DNA of 64,000 bases from Acanthornis magna (lineage: Eukaryota; Chordata; Aves; Passeriformes; Acanthizidae), in NCBI GenBank assembly GCA_036785705.1, contig JAWUZG010000018.1, forward strand, positions 6,917,501-6,981,500, read 5' to 3'. A program made the position numbers and the translations under genes. Below are positions 34,198-49,500 of the stretch, in pieces; position 1 is the stretch's first letter; each line of letters opens with the position of its first letter. A model generated the notes under the pieces. The model was given only the letters and a program-made list of their open reading frames with translations, was not told the origin of the DNA and did no database searches.

Positions 34198-37100
34198 ACA
34201 AGGTAAACATCTTAGCCATGTCATTTTTCCCATTGATACAAAAGTACTACTAATTTTTTAAAAACAAAGATAATTTACTAGTTAGTAGGGCCTAGGAACT
34301 AGTTCGAGATGACTGGAAAATTTACATGGAAAAGAGCTGTGATATTTTTTTATGATCGAAATTTCATAGAACATTTGAGATCACTGAAACACGGATTTTT
34401 CATTAGCCAGGCTGTCTCCCCATTTTCTTTTCACCTTCTGTTGGTGATTTGCTTTTCTTTTAAGTAAGATTGTGAAACAATCTATTAAATAATTTTTGCT
34501 TTTATGTACAACCTGTTTCTTCAGTGCACAGTGGCAAGTTCTGAAAGAACATCTCCCTTGCATGACTGTTTCATTTGGGACTTCAGGAAATGTAGTGTCA
34601 TGGACTTCCTATAAATTAATTTTACAAAAATCAGAGGGTAATTTTGCTGTGTTTCTTTAGTCTTGGGATACTTTAAAAAAATTTATCCTTTTTTTAAAAA
34701 TCGGTCCAACTACAGCAGGATACTCACTGTATTGCTGTAGGGGCTAGTATCTGTAAAATAGCATCCTTCAGTTTTTGCTTTTAAGTAACAAACTGCAGCT
34801 TAGCTTGAGTAGTTTTACTGGACATGTCCACAGCCACTTTCTTTAGGGGACTGGGTGGGCATCATGGGTGCAGTAACATCTGAGTTTATGGGATGGATGA
34901 TTCAGACTGCACCCTGTGCTGCCAGACCCCTGCCACAGGGAGCAGTGGCTGCAGTGCCAGGCCAGGACAGCAGTTCCTTGTAGTCTGGCTCAGAAATCGT
35001 TGTGCTCCGGGCTGCAGGAACCTTTGGTGGGTCCTGGCTGTGGAAAGGAGGAGGGAATAGTGTGTCTGAGCAGGTGCATGGTGCACTAATGCCGGTTGGC
35101 TCTGGGAAATTTATCTGAGCGTTGTTGTAAATTCCGCAAAATACTGATGTGTGTTGTGATCTCACCAGAGTTAATACTTTTGGAAAACACCTGTTATTCA
35201 TATATCCGTATCATTATTCTGCATTTTTCATGACTTTTATTAGAAAAGGACATTCACACACAGTAATACATGGCACAGTTCCTGCGCTTTTCCTCTGCCT
35301 CCATTGATTACCCCAGTTGGTTCATAGTATGTTACAACTTGTTTGATGCTGCTTTTCAGAGGCCAGAAATAAAATGACTGGTTTTGATGAAATATTAATG
35401 CACACACTCACACTTTATTGTGGAAACCCGCCTTCAGTTGCTCAGTAAGATTGCAGTGCAGTTGCTTACAGCAGTAACCGAATTGCTCTTCATCCAACAT
35501 ATCTTTAGAAAACACACACCAGATGCCAAGGGAAATAGTTCCTGGAAGCGATGTTGTTGAGTGCTGCCTAAGCAGGAGGCACCAGTGAGATTCCAAAATG
35601 GGGGCCTTTGCTTTTATGTGTCTTTCTGTTCTTCCTGAAGCCTGGCCAGAACTTCTGAAGACAGATACACCTGCTCTCCAGCCATCAGCTGCCTGGTCAA
35701 GTATTAAGATATTTTGATGTGCAAAACCACTTGTAAATCACCTTGAACACAGTAACTTTTATGTTGATAAAATGATGCTTTAAGAATTAGCCATTGTGAG
35801 AAGCATTTGGAGCTTTATCTTGGTGACAGTAAAATACAGGGCCTGGTAGTTCAGTCTGAGGTCAGATCATAATGCATGAAGTGTGCTAATAATAAGGGTA
35901 TTAATAACAATACCCTGTGATAATACGATAATAAATCTTTGTTATCCTAGTGAAGCTATCTACTTTGTGTTTGGGGCTATAGTAACTTCCCATGAAATTA
36001 AGCCTTTGTCAGTCCAGTCCCTTTCTATCACAGATAAGTGTGGTTTATTTTAAGTGTTCAGGCTTCATTTTAAGCTAATTAGGTTATTTGGCCCCATTCT
36101 TCCTCCTGCTGGAACTAATAATTTCCTGCACAAGGGCTGCAGATACAGAGATATAAGTGGAAGAACAGAGATTTGCAAGGATATTACCTGCACTGAAGCA
36201 CTAGAATTCAAAATGGACTCAAGCAATTCATCCAGCAAATGGATTCTGTGCTGACACTCCATACCTTTGTTTCACAAGTCACAGATTTCAGTTAAAATCC
36301 TGTAGCCTCTTGTGGTTTTAATTTTTTAAGATACCCGTTCTTCCTACTACAAAGCATTGTTTAAAGATGTGCAGGTAACCACAGTTATCTTTTGGCCAGC
36401 TGTTTCAGCTGCTCTTCGTTTCTCTTAACTAAAAACGTGAGTTTGGACACTACAATGGCAATAAATCAGCAGCAATCAGTTTGGAGAGCTGCACGCAGCA
36501 GCACTGGAAAAGGTGAGTCAGCTAAAGGTTGTCTCTTTTCAACCTTTGTCCTGCTGCATTTTTCCCACTACGGAAGGGACAAATGAGAAATGATAGATCA
36601 CACCAAATAATTATGCTCTAATTGATCTACGAGAAGATGAGATGATACATTGCACCATCAAACAAAGCCCTTCAATTTTTTTAAACATGGTCATTTATAG
36701 GAACCTGACCCAAAATGTACAGTGTTGGACCAGATGGTTCCTATACTGCTGTCCTGCTGAGCTGAGGTCCTTTGGGAGTCTGAGCTTGCTCAGTGAGTCA
36801 TACAGGATAATTAATTTATTCTGTAAATTATTTGTTGGTTTTTTTTTTTTTTAAATTGAGGGTGATCAGTAGCAATGTGCTTGCAGAGCACATATTAATT
36901 GGCTTGTGTTGAATCACTTGTGTTCTGCTGTTTGCCATCCATGGACCTGCAGGGGTCAAATGGCATTATCTGAACTTGTCTGGATGATGAGAGAACTTGG
37001 AAGGAAGCTGAATGACAAGATGCTTCTTACTGCAGAGGCTCGCTGAGCCTGCGCTCCAGTCAGTCTCTTCCACTTCCAAAGTTTGAAACAGCACAGGAAA

Positions 37101-40100
37101 CTATTTTCTAGGATCAATAGTATCAAATGAGGGTTTATTAACATGTTCAGGTTATATTTGCCCAGTTTTTTTTCTAGACTTGAGCTACCTAATACTAAAA
37201 TCAAAATATCTCTTTTTAGCAGCGAAGTTATATATTTTGTCTCTAGTTTTAACAGAAGTATTACTTAGAAATAGAATTACATGGAAGCAGCAACCTGAAA
37301 TAGTGCATAGTGCTTTCTAAAGGCTGTGTGAAAGATAAACTTAAAAAAGAAATTCACAGTGTACCTTAGACTATAAATGCACTGTAGAGTAATCTGTACC
37401 CACTATGGGGGAGGAATTGGAATCTGAGAATCAAAAACCACTGGGAAAAAAAGCCTTTCTCCTATGACAGGTGAAAAAAACCCCATCACTTTATTCCAAC
37501 ACTGAACAAGCATTTTCCTGAAATTAAAGAAAACTAGTAATTCTCCTGCAGTTGTGCTTTACCTGTTTTTGCTCTTCACTGGTAGGAGAGGTCATAAACT
37601 GGGAATGTAATGCCAGTTTTTATGTTCAAATGCAAAGAAACAGAACACCTATAATGACAGATCATGCATATTTTAAAACAGTTCTCTTTAGTCAGTGCAA
37701 TTTCTGCATTAGCCTACTTCTATTTCTCTTATTTTTCAGGAAAATAACATTCATAACATTTCAAAAAATAGTAAGTTGCCCTGTATTTTGTCTACACTCA
37801 GCTGTGCATGCAGTCTCACTTAGCTAGAAAGAATTCATCGTGCAAGTTGAAAAGGTAAAGTTGCCCATTACATCTTAGGAATGTCTACAAGAGAAATGGT
37901 TTGATCAGAATCAGTGGAAGGAACATGGTCTGCATTCCTTTTTGAGAACTGATATGCTGGAGAAGGCTGGGAAAGCACGGGAAAATAGGAAAGACGACAA
38001 AACTCGCTGTCCTTCAAAGACGCCAGGAGACTCTAGGTTCTCCTGTATATTAACCATTTGTAGAAAATGCAGAAGGGTTGCACCCGAAGCCTGCCACTCC
38101 CCAGGGATTGCTTGCCTTGTGCGATGAAAAGCTTCCATGCCCACAGGAAATTTGGGGATCAGGTCTTATGCTCAGTCTGTGGTCACTCAGTTTCATGCTC
38201 AGGACTTGTATTTGTAGGAGTCAGAACAAAAACAAGTTGCCCATGATTAAATTTTCTCTAGTCCCTAAGAATCCTTGTTTGTATTTTGTTTTTTGAGCAG
38301 CAATTCTGATTTGTAAAAGCACTATCTAATACCTTCTTAGTAACAGCCTTTTCATTGAGCCCGTAAGCTGATGGATATTAAAGCCCCTAATTAAAACCAG
38401 ATAATGCATGAAAGATTTCTACAATGCAAACCTTTCTCTTAAGGCCTGATTAAACAAAAAAACCTCACACATCTGTTTGCACAAATGTATTCTCATCAGG
38501 TCAGGCACCTGGTAGCATTGACTTAGATCTGTCCTTCTCACGATAGCTTGTTCTTGGGAATAAGGAAAACAGCAAAGGTTAGGACAGAAAATTGAATATT
38601 TCAGACACAATGGCCTATTACATTTAGCTAGGAATATAGTCTTTCTGCCGTCTATGACTCTGATCATCCTATCAGTCAGGATAATGGGGAACCATAGAAT
38701 AATGTGTTCATTTACATATAAATATGTATAAAATATTTATATGCATATATATACACTATATATGTACAATTACATGCCATTTGGCATAAATAAATATGGT
38801 TTAAAATGATAGGGAGATGTGATTTTCTGCAGGCCATTCTTTTTTTTTCTCTTTGTTTCGTCCTCTCTCCCTTGGGATTTGCACATACAAGTAGGGACAA
38901 GAGAAGAGACTGATTTCTTTAATTCTTATTTTAAAGGCTGAATTAATTCCTTAAATTAAGAGGAAACTAAGACTATTCAGTGGAAATTCTGGCTGTACCT
39001 TGACTACACTGCAGATTAAAAACCCTGGTATGTACAGTCTGTCTTCCCGTTCCCAAATAAACCAGATTCCACGGGAAGGACACTCACTTGTGTGCCCCAC
39101 ATGCCAACCCAAGTGTAGGTGACAGTGGGACCAGGCCAGTAGGGGACACTTGCCCTATAGCAGTTTAGCTCCTTGATGTCTCTTTTAGTGCTGAAAGTGG
39201 AAGAAAAAAAGATCAGTGGTTGTATAAAATATTGTTAGCACAATTTTGCCTTGCTTTTATATGCATAAACCATTGAACCTTTACTGAGTAGGAGTCAGGT
39301 ACCATTAAGGAAAGTGTCAAGCTCCCACGGTGGGAGCCAGACTGACTTGCACCCTTGTTAAAGGTCTCTTGAACTGTGGCCACTGTCATATTTCATGTAA
39401 ACTATCTGCCTTTGGAAATCTTAATGTAGTGTGGCAAATTCTTGAGAGAAAAAGCTATGTCTTGTGAAGTAAGCAGCGCTTCAAAAAAAGAGAGAAAAAA
39501 GAAAAAGGAAAAAGAGCTAGAGGATCGTGTTACAGATGGTGGGTCAGGTTCAGTAGGGTGCAAGAGCAGCTCAGTTTCAGCCTGGTGATCCAGAGCAGCT
39601 CTGAGCCTGGCTGCCCACAGACTGAGACTGTGTTCAAGCCCTAAGTGAACCAGGTCAAATACCTAAGGATGGAGAGAGAATTCTTTTTTCATGCATTACT
39701 GGGAATATTTAATCAATGATTACTCAGAAATTAAGATGTTACCTGTTCTGCCTAGTCACTGTGGTTTTGATTATGGTATGAGAACATGGAACAAAGGGGA
39801 ATTTCAGTAAAGGATTGCTGGGAGCTCGTTTGGGTTGGACTTGTATTAGTTGTATTTAGACAATTTGGAAGCTTTGAAGTGCCATGGCCTCTCAGCGTAT
39901 GGGTGGCTGGCAAAGCCTCCTTTAAGGGGGAAGCACCTGGAGCATGTTGCTGATTTTTGTAATGTGGCTCCAAGGCTGAAAATTGTGAGTGATTCTTTCT
40001 CACCCTCACCGAAAACTGCAGCTAAAAAGGGAGGACGTGGCTGTCCCTTGCCCCCACCATCTGCTGAGTGCTGCCTCCCTGTTTTCCCATCTGTGGGCTG

Positions 40101-40914
40101 GGGGCTCTGTCTCTCAGCAGCCACATCTCTTATTTCCAGCTGGCTGCAGACAGTCCCTTCTGGTAAAAGTGGTTTAAAATCTAGGGGTGAGGCTGCCTAG
40201 CTGGAGGGTACTGATAATTTGTGACTGCTTGCACAGAGCGCTTTGCTTGGGGACACAAGGCTCTTCTTGTCTCTCAAGAGGAGCTGATTTTTAGGAGAAA
40301 GTGCACTCCATAATGGAGCTGCTCTGTGGAGAGCAAGGGACTGGGCTCTGCTCATCCCTGCCACCCTTACAATTTTATGTGCCTTTTCTGTGCTGGATAT
40401 GACCACCAATATGATGTGGCTGCTGAATTAACCATTAATTAGAGACCTTTTGTGGGTGGTAGATCTTTTGCAAACCACTGTTTACAAATGAGCAGACTGG
40501 CGCATTTGAAGTACCTGAGCTTGGCAGAAATAAATAACAAATCTACTTTATATGGCTCGTATATGATCTGGATGCCTCATCGTTTTGCAAGGCAGAAGTA
40601 TCCTGTCTGGTGAGCGTAACCAGCAATGATTTCTGTCACAATGATCCTCCTAAAGAGTACAGGACCACAGAAGGAGCTGTGCACTAATTCTAGAGAATTA
40701 GTGGTGGGTGGCAGGTGGCTGGCCCTGAGCAAGTGTTGGAGAGCATGTTGGAGGCAATGACCTCTGCAGGGTTTTGAAACCTAAGAAATGAGGCTGCAGC
40801 TGGTGTGGACAAGAATCCCGGTCTGTTACATGGACTGAATCAGCTTCAGACAGAAAGTACCTTGTGTGATGATGCTTAGGAGAGCCGGAAAGAACAGTAC
40901 TTGCTAACAAATAA
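34198..40914. other. Intergenic, no supported gene
   Basis: AT-rich single-copy-looking sequence. It holds a splice-bounded orphan segment (36409-36512), a T run at about 36840-36852 and an AT-rich microsatellite-like stretch at about 38715-38765. The open frames here are short, overlap on both strands and show no coding character. Confidence 0.6.
36409..36512 (+). other. Candidate non-coding exon (orphan)
   Basis: A 104-bp segment between TGGCCAGCTGTTTCAG and a consensus donor AAAAG|GTGAGTC. One frame is open across it but has no recognisable protein. It could be an untranslated exon of a downstream gene or a lncRNA. Splice motifs this good also occur by chance in 30 kb. Confidence 0.2.
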
Positions 40915-41952
40915 TGTGAATGTCATCGTGGGAGTCTACTGTAGACTGCCTAGCCAGGCCATTGATGCTGATGAATTATTCTTTGAGGAACTAAGAGACT
41001 CCTGGAAATCATAAGAAAGCTGACTAAGAAAGATGCCCTCCTTGACTTACTGCTTGTTAACAGAGAGCATCTTGAGCAAAGTGGAGACTGGTGGCTGTCT
41101 TGGCCACCACAGCCATGAAGCAATTGAGTTTAAAATCTCTGGTTTTAAACAGGAGGAAAAGTGCCAGCAAAACTTCAGCCCTGGACATGAGGAGAGCAGG
41201 CTTCAGACTGCTCAGGGAACTGGTGACTAAGGTCCCCTGAGAAAAAGCTTTTGCAGGCACTGGGGTCCATCTCTGCTGGTCAGTTTTTAAGCACCACCTC
41301 CTAAGGGCAGAGGAGCAGGCAATTCCTGAATGTCTCAAGTCAAACAGACAAGGCAGGCTGGCTTGGATGAGCAGGGATTTTCCTTTGGAGATCAGGCGAA
41401 AAAGGAGGCTGTATGAGCAGTGAAAGCAAGATCAGGTGACATCCTGTGGGTAGTTTTGGGCACCTCAATATAAGAAAGATATAAAGCTATTAGAGAGTGT
41501 CCAAAGGAGCACTTAAAGATGGTGAAGGGCCTTGAGGGGGAGCTGTGTGAGGAGCAGCTGAGGTCACTTGGTCTGTTCAGCTGGAGGAGACTGAGGGGAG
41601 ACCTCACTGCAGTTACAGCTTCCTTGTGAGGGGAAGAGGAGGGGCAGACACTAATCTCTGCTCTGTGGTGACAGTGACAGAACCTGAGGGAATGGCCTGA
41701 ATTTTTGTCAGGGGATGTTCAGGTTGGATATTAGGAGAAGGTTCCTCATCCAGAGGGTGGTTGGGCACTGGAACAGCTCCCCAGGGCAGTGGGCACAGCA
41801 CCAAGCCTGGCAGAGTTCAAGAAGCATTTGACAACACTCTCAGACACATGGTGTGAGTCTTGAAACTATCCCGTGCAGGGCCAGGAGCTGGACATTTATT
41901 ATCCTGTTGGGTCCTTTCCAACTCATAATATTGTGTAATTCTGTGATTCTAT
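40915..41952 (+). mobile_element. CR1 LINE copy, 5'-truncated, with ORF2 remnants
   Basis: On the + strand, translation fragments of CR1 ORF2 are visible (VGVYCRLPSQ at about 40936; LSKVETGGCLGHHSHEAIEF at about 41072-41131), broken by stops and frameshifts. The 3' part is diagnostic: GGAGGAGACTGAGGGGAGAC, GATGTTCAGGTTGGATATTA, ACACTCTCAGACACATGGTG, GGTCCTTTCCAACTC, and the terminal TTCTGTGATTCTAT. The internal order suggests deletions. It is inactive. Confidence 0.9.
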
Positions 41953-44900
41953 CTGACATCTGTATCTTTCCCAGAACAGCACATTCCTGTTGTCCCCCTT
42001 AGAGATGACTCTTAGACTGCCATTTGTACTGACTTTTTCATGTGGACAGACAATTGATTCAACATTCGCTGGTTCTCCTTTGGTGACATGAGATATTTAT
42101 TAGGCTACAGAATTAAGCTCTTTATTCCTTACAGCTCAGCCAACACTGCAGACCTCCAAGCAGTGATTGTCAGGTGTCTGTCTCCCTGGCAGGGAGTTGG
42201 TTACCACGTGTTTAGGAACTAAGCTTTAGTCATCGTGCAAGGACTGGGATTCCTTGGAACATGTGTAAGTCTGAGTAAATCTCTTCTGGTCCCTGCAGTC
42301 ATGAAGAGAAATCACCACTTGATCTACAGGACAGGATTCATCTCATCATAATGTGGGCCTAAAATAGGCAAGATGATCTGCACGAGTAGTCTTCAAAGAA
42401 GAGAAAATTGACATTAATACTTGGGAACTTCTCTTTTGTGTTGTTCTCTCTGGTTTTGGTTTTTTTTTTTAATGTTCTGCCTGAGGACTTTTCCTTTGTA
42501 CTTACAGCTTGGATTAGCTGTGTAGTTCTGTCTTAATTTACTGTCACAAACTCTATTCACTGTTAGATGTTTAGGTACCAGTTTCTAAGTGGATTAAACA
42601 GGAAATAAAATGTGCATGTAGATGTGCAGCCTTGTTGGCCTGACAGATTCTCCCAAGGCCCCAGGAGATCAGGGGCAGCATTCATCAAGTGAGGCATTGA
42701 GCATATGCCAGGTGTAGTGCTAATACTCGGGAGCTTTTGCATAATAGTAAGCGAGATTCATTGTTCTTCATTTGTGAACTGCACTCCACTTTTGTGTGTT
42801 TCCTCTTGAATAGTGTAAAAGAGGACAGTGCAGGAGGGAGGGCAGCCGCTTATAAAACAGTGTATTCAAACACATGGATTCTGCCTGAGCTGAGGAGAGT
42901 GAGTTTTCTGCAGTGGATTAGTGGCTGCAGTGCTGCCATTCTCCTGGGAAATCACCTAAGCACATGCGTTTCCTTTAGAGGGCTTCTGACCTCTTTTGTG
43001 TTCTTAATTTCTGTGTCCTAAGTAAGGTGATATTAAAACAATTCCTTGTTGGTATGCTTCCTTGGGAGCTTTGCAGAGTGTGCAGGAGGGAAGTGGTTGC
43101 TGCTGCTCCTGAATTAAAAGCAATTGCTCAGACTGCTGCACATCTCCGGAAGATGACATGTCAGCTAAGAATGAGTGCTGCTCTTTGCACTGGCAAACTG
43201 GGTACTGGGGAAAGAATAATGTGATTGTCAAGACACATCTTTCAGTTTAATAAACCATTCTGAGAAGAAGGCTTTGCCTTGGTTTAATAGTGGTCCTTAG
43301 GGGAAAAAAGTATCTAAACTTTAGCATGAAAACAAACACTCTGTGTCTGTTTTGAAATAAACGTACTGTTTTCTGCGGTACTGGACTACACTGTAAATTT
43401 TATGGACAAAAAGGATATGAATAAGACAATTGTCTTAGCAGTATTATTAGGAGTAATAACTTCTGTTGTGGATAAATCTGACCCTTTTAAAATGTAAACC
43501 ATTCATATTTTATTAATCTAGCCTAGCTTTTCCCTTAGAAGAGGTTGTCCTGTCTGTAAATTTTATTAGAAATCTCATGATATATGACTTACTATGAATT
43601 ACTACTTTTGACCTCTCAGCTGAACAGAGGTTGTAGCAATACATTTTTTTGCATGTCTCAACTGCTTACTCTGGAAGCTTAATATTAGGGGCTTCTTCCT
43701 GCTCCAGAATGACTATTTTGGGACTAATTACCAAGTCACAGTGTTGTACAGAATATCTGAATCTGCTTGTTAAGGTCCTCCTGATTATCAGTGCTCATGG
43801 AGCTGTGAGTTCCTTTGTATTTTGGGATTGCTGCACCTGAACCCAGTGTTATCTGTTAGTGATCACACCATTAAAAGATCAACTTTTAATTTATTGCCTA
43901 ATTTATAGGCCCACTTGATAGAGCTATGACACAGCTGAACTCGTGTTCAATGATTAATGTGAAATAAAAGGTAGTGTTACATGGCCCAGTTAGATTAGAT
44001 GCTCATGATCTAATCCTGTCAGTCAGCCACAGCTGTTAAACATTTTATGTCCTCATATAAGACTGTACTTGTGCTGCTGTAGATTTTCAGGCTAAAAGAA
44101 GATCATAATTAAATAGCCAGAGCTTATGTAAGAGAGTAGGATAATTATCCATATATATTACCAGAAATTTTTGGGAGGATGTGCTTAAATGAATGTGATT
44201 TTTACCACATAAAATGTTACGGAGATTTTTCAAAGTCGTAAGATAGAATTAGGAATTCAGATTTCATTGCCTTTCTTTTAGGTGTTAACTAATACCTCTT
44301 ATGTCTTTGAAAATGTTCCCTAAATTACTGAATTTGATTACACATGCCCTACATAATCACTTAGGACCGAAGAATAACGATTCTTTGTGATTTTTAAATT
44401 TGGGTTTTATTAAACGGAAATATACAGTTGAAGGTTTTATCCATTGGACAGTATAAATAAAAGTAGCTCAACATTGAACCTCAACGTGGTTTCACTGGGA
44501 CTTGGTAACATTTCCCTTTGTAGAACCTGGCAAGTGACAGGGCTGCTGAAGGGGCATTTCATCACCCTGGGCATCAGGAAGTGGCTGCAGATCTGACTGC
44601 TGCAAGGACAGTGGGGGCTTAATGGGAATTAACAGATTCCACAGATCTTAAATGAATGTTCTCATTAGGAAGGACACTTTTCTTCTCACCCTTTTTGTGT
44701 GTCAAGATCGATATCTCATCAGGGAAACCTTCAATACAGAGTATTTTGAAATGAATATATGATAAATAATATTCTTTTTACCATATTTGGGCTATAGCAA
44801 AAATAATTTTCCTGGTATAATGAGTGATAAGTAGAACAAAGATCATTTGGGAATAAAATGTAGCTGTTTGATCCATTTGATAATTTCCATCTGGATGGCA

Positions 44901-46562
44901 TTTGCTTCCCTCAGTAAAGGGAACGGGAGCTGCCTATTTCTCGGCAATCTGTTGAATTTCTTTCACAGAAAAGGACAGTTTAGCTTTTCCTTCCATATGG
45001 ACATACATTATTACATTTACAAACATGGTTTGTAATCTTTCATTTTTTTTTAGATCCTCTAAGAAGTCTTAATTCCTGGGTGGGTTGGAATGTGGGTTGA
45101 ATATTCTCTCTTTTTTTTTTTTTTTCTTTCCCAGAAATCAGTAACAGAGGGGAAAGACTCCCATTATTCTGTAGAGATAGGTAGTAGTTAATTTGCTAAA
45201 CTAAAAGTAACCTTGCTTGTCAGAGCAGAAAGCAAGTTAGCTGTAATGAGACCAGAATTCTCATTGTTCCTCTGGGCCTGACCCTGCTGGAGGAGTCCAA
45301 GTCTGCAAGAGTGACTCCAGGCTATTGTGGGATCCAAGTCATGCAAGCTCTGCCGTAAATTAAGCAAGTTCTACCCCAGGATTCTCCCTCTAGAACAGTG
45401 GAGCATTCTAAACATTAAAAGGGTCATTGTAATTATAATGTCATCTTGGCTAACCAAAGACAAACTGTTTTCTTAATACCATGAGGTGACTTTGGTGACT
45501 GCTGTGGTTTTGCCACTGCCCCAGGACTACTGGATCTTGTGCATTTGTAACATTTTTAATTAGCTTTTGATAACACTTGTGTATCAGAGGCAAAACACCA
45601 GAGCTGCTTGATTTTGGCACCCTGGGCAGGCAGACAGGTCTGTACCCTGCTACCCTGGCTGAGCACAGTCATTCCAGAAGGAATTTCTCCCTTCCACCTT
45701 CATTAGGTGCCCAAGCACAATAAGCACACAGGCATTGATGCTTTTTCCTTGGAATACTTTTATTTGTTCAGTGATTCTGTTCTCTGCATAATTTCTTTTT
45801 AAGTGCTTGTGTCTAAAACCTTTGGAAAAGTACAAAAATCTCTAATATCCCTACATATAAAAGCAGGAAGAAACTGTTGTAGTTTAAGAGGACAACCCTA
45901 TTTTCTTCATGAAAAATAAGCGTGGAACTTTTTTCCTTTGGCAAACCCATGTGGTGTAATCCTGCAGAAATGGGACATTGTGGGCCTGCCTGGAGCCGAG
46001 GAAAGGTGCAAAACTTAGGAAAAGGGTATGAATCAGTGCCTGGTGCTTTAGGGCCACACCTCCTTCATCCTCTTGTTACTAGTAGGCCATGGATATGGAT
46101 TATTCTCTCTTTTTTGGTCTGCTGTGGTAGATGTGCCCAGACAGCTTGATTGCAAATTCATCCACAGAACAGTTCAGAGTTAAACCAGCCTTTTTTTGCT
46201 GCCACTGATAATCATTTGCACTATCAGCAAAATTGCCACCTGTAATCAGATCTGTAAGAGCACAGCTGGCTTCCAAATGCACTAATTCAGTAGCAGAGCT
46301 GTGATTTTAGCAGCAATTGCTCCTTAGCATTTTGCACCTGGAATTCTTACTAATTTTCATATTTATCAAACAGCTGTATATTGAGACCTCCAGCTTGCAG
46401 GTACTTGTGATCTAAAGTCTGAGAAGAATGATTACACTCCAATTTCAACAGAGGCTTGGCCTGATTCAGTTAAAGTTCAGTTAGGGTCTGGTCCTCAGAG
46501 GGTTTCAGTGCCTTGTCAATCACACATTTCATCAGTGAGTTATGGCTTTTGGATTTCAATGC

Positions 46563-46587
46563 TTTTTTTTTTTTTTTTTTTTTTTCC
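46563..46587. repeat. Homopolymer T25
   Basis: About 25 consecutive T before CCCATTGTCC. Low-complexity; no element recognised beside it. Confidence 0.85.
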
Positions 46588-49500
46588 CATTGTCCTGTCT
46601 ACTTGTTGGTAGACTGAGCACGAGTAACCTGAGAGGGTGCAAGCTCTGCCTGCTTACGTGGTGAGCTTGAAGTGAGTCCAGGCCGTAACACTCATGTTTG
46701 GGATATGCAATCCAAAAGACAATTCCTTACTTCCAGAAAATAGTTTTTTTTCCCCTTGTTCTGACCTTTAACAATCTGTACCAGTGAGCAGAGCCATGTC
46801 CCAGGCAGCTGGTAGGAAGGCACTTGCCTCTTTCCCAGCCTGCATCTGATGTGGGCAGGGGGGCCCTGCCAGACCTCACCTATCCCAAACACAGGATTTT
46901 CCCAGTAAGGTGATACAGATTCTTTCTGCTGAGAAGTTTTGAAATTTCTTGTGGTTGGAAACAAAAGATTTAGCTGGGAAAAAAAAAAAAGGATTCCACA
47001 CTGGCTTGGCTGTCTGTCGCCTTCAGGGGTGCTCATAGCTGTCATGGTGAGAGGAGGTGATGAAAAAGGGTGTTGGTCAGGTTTCTGGTGACAGGGAGTT
47101 TCATTATTCATGTAGTCCACAAGCCACAGTGAAATTATGAAGGATTTAAGGCTAGTGAGCTGAGTTGGCTAGAAGTTTCTTTTATACTCGTTTTAAAGGC
47201 AGTGAGAAGGGAGAGGAAAAACATTTAAGACAAGAAATGGTGGAAACACGAATCTATCCAGGAACAGAAGCAGAGGTTGGAAAAAGAGATGAAGTTGTGT
47301 TGAGGCAGAAGCGCTAAAAGAAAAACAGGCAAATGTGTGTTAGGAAGGACAAAAAAGCTGCACATGAATCCTTGTTTCTCAATTCTGATGATTATGTTTT
47401 ATAAATCATATATATATATACACACACATAATTCCTTAACAGCCATTTAATTCTTCAGTAAAGTACAGTTAAAGCCAGAAACATTATGATTTGTGGTGAG
47501 GATATGAACAGCTTCCTTCAGGGATGGAAATCTTTTTATGCTGCTAAATGACCTATATCAGAAAAAATAATAAAAGTACTGTAATTGCTTGTCTTTCTCC
47601 AAGCTGGTGTTTGCATAGAGCATTTTCAGCAAAATAACCAAAATGATAGTCAGGGTGTACTCCAGTTCTGGATTGTCTTGTGTTATGTTGCTCATGTAGT
47701 AATTAAAAGGGAGAAAACCCAGTTTTATTAGATTTCTTATAGATGCATTTAAAAAAGCAAATGTCATGTGGTGCATTAGGCTATTCTTCAAAATGGCAAA
47801 AAAGGAGGAAATATGAAGTTTCCTTCTGTTCCCCAGAGCTTCAAGAATTCATGGCTGAGACAGTCAATGCAAACATTTTCCTAGTGAAGTTCAGTCTCAC
47901 CATGCTGTCCCTGCACAGCAAGCAGTCAGAATTAGAAGCCTTCAGGTGGGTTGGCTCAGATGGGAAAGCACACGTGCCTGACTGAGCCCAGGTGCTGAAG
48001 GACTTCCTGGGGGAGGGAGGGAATGGATCAGAATGAAGAAACAGATGTTGTCCAGGCAGGAATTCCCATTCATTTTGTTTGGTCACCTGGCTGCTACAGA
48101 AATCCGTGACAATGTGTTTTCAGCTGAGAGCCTTCTGAGCTCTGACAAATGCAACATCTGGTTTCCCATGGAGAGAGCTGATGTTGGTTACTTCTGTGTC
48201 ACTTCAGTTGCAGTTGTGTATTTTCCTTTTTTCTTCAGAAAGTATCTTCAAATGAGACAGAAGTAGTGTCTGGTTAGCTAACACAAGTTAAATAGCCAGC
48301 TGAAATTTCCTTCCTTTGCCAGAGCCCCTTGGAGCTCTCTGTGCTCTCTAAGATTTTAGCCAGACAGATCATGGCTTTTTCAATCCTGGTGATGTGTGGC
48401 AGTTGGATCTGGCTCTTATCTCTGCCCTTAATGAGTTATTAAAGTGGGCAGCATCATTAAGAATTTATTTTAGGCCTTTTTCAGGCCTTTTAGTTATCAG
48501 GCAACAGTGGCTACTGCTGACAAAAGGGGCTTTGCTGCTGTTGAGTCGTGGCAGCACAGGGCTTGTGCAAGTTGTGCCTGTGTGGCACCCCTAAACATGC
48601 TGACACTTTGGTATGGACATCCTGAGAGCAAATAAGTTACAGCATTCAGATTACTGTAAGGCATAATTTCCTAAAAATTGGCTTTATTCTTACCTGCAAA
48701 GTTACCTTCTCATGTGTTTTGCAGGCATAGACTAGAACACAACTGGTGAAGTCAGATAGCCAGATTGTTGTGTTGTTTCTTATACTTAGAGAAAGCAAAC
48801 CTGTTTGTAAATAGGACAGAAATATGCTTATTGTCAGAAAAGGAAGATCCATAAAAAAATGACCCAGCAGAGGAAAGCAGATACCTTGGGGAAGAGAAGG
48901 GGGCAGACTCGTCCTCTCCAGGGCTTTCATCATTGTCTGCTCAAGGACTTCCTGAAGCAGAGTTGGTGTCTATTAATTCAGTGAGCCTTGATGGATTTTC
49001 CTTCTATTAAGTTGTCAAGTCTCTTTCGAACCCACCTAAACTTTTTCTCTTTGCAGCATTCCACGGGAAGGAGTCCCACCACTCAGTTACGTGTTAAGAA
49101 CCACTTTGTTATGAGCTTGTTACCAACCAGTGCATCCTGGTCATTCCTGGTTTCCCTCTCCACTTAGGTGTGCTCTTACCCAGGAATCAGCCTTCACTAT
49201 AGAGTGTAAAGTTTGCACAAGAATGTCTAGCAAATGGCATCTTTGTTTAAGCTTTTGGAATCAAATTTCCAAAACCATTTCATGTCCTATATAAAAGTTT
49301 TTGAAAAGTCCTAAAACCTCTCTCCTCCAAAATTGCAGTCTTTATTGTAAATGGTCACTTACTGTTTTTTCTCTGTTTTTAATTAAGAGAGAGTACTCAT
49401 TGGGCCAATTCCAGAGCACAGGAAAACTTTCGGAGGTATACCTAATATTCTAATCTGCGTTCCTTGTCATATGAACATAGGAGAAGTAGTGGGATGGTGA

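Noticed and set aside
41057..41338. 93-codon antisense ORF and nearby + strand ORFs at about 41 kb
   Set aside because: Explained by the decayed CR1 LINE copy.
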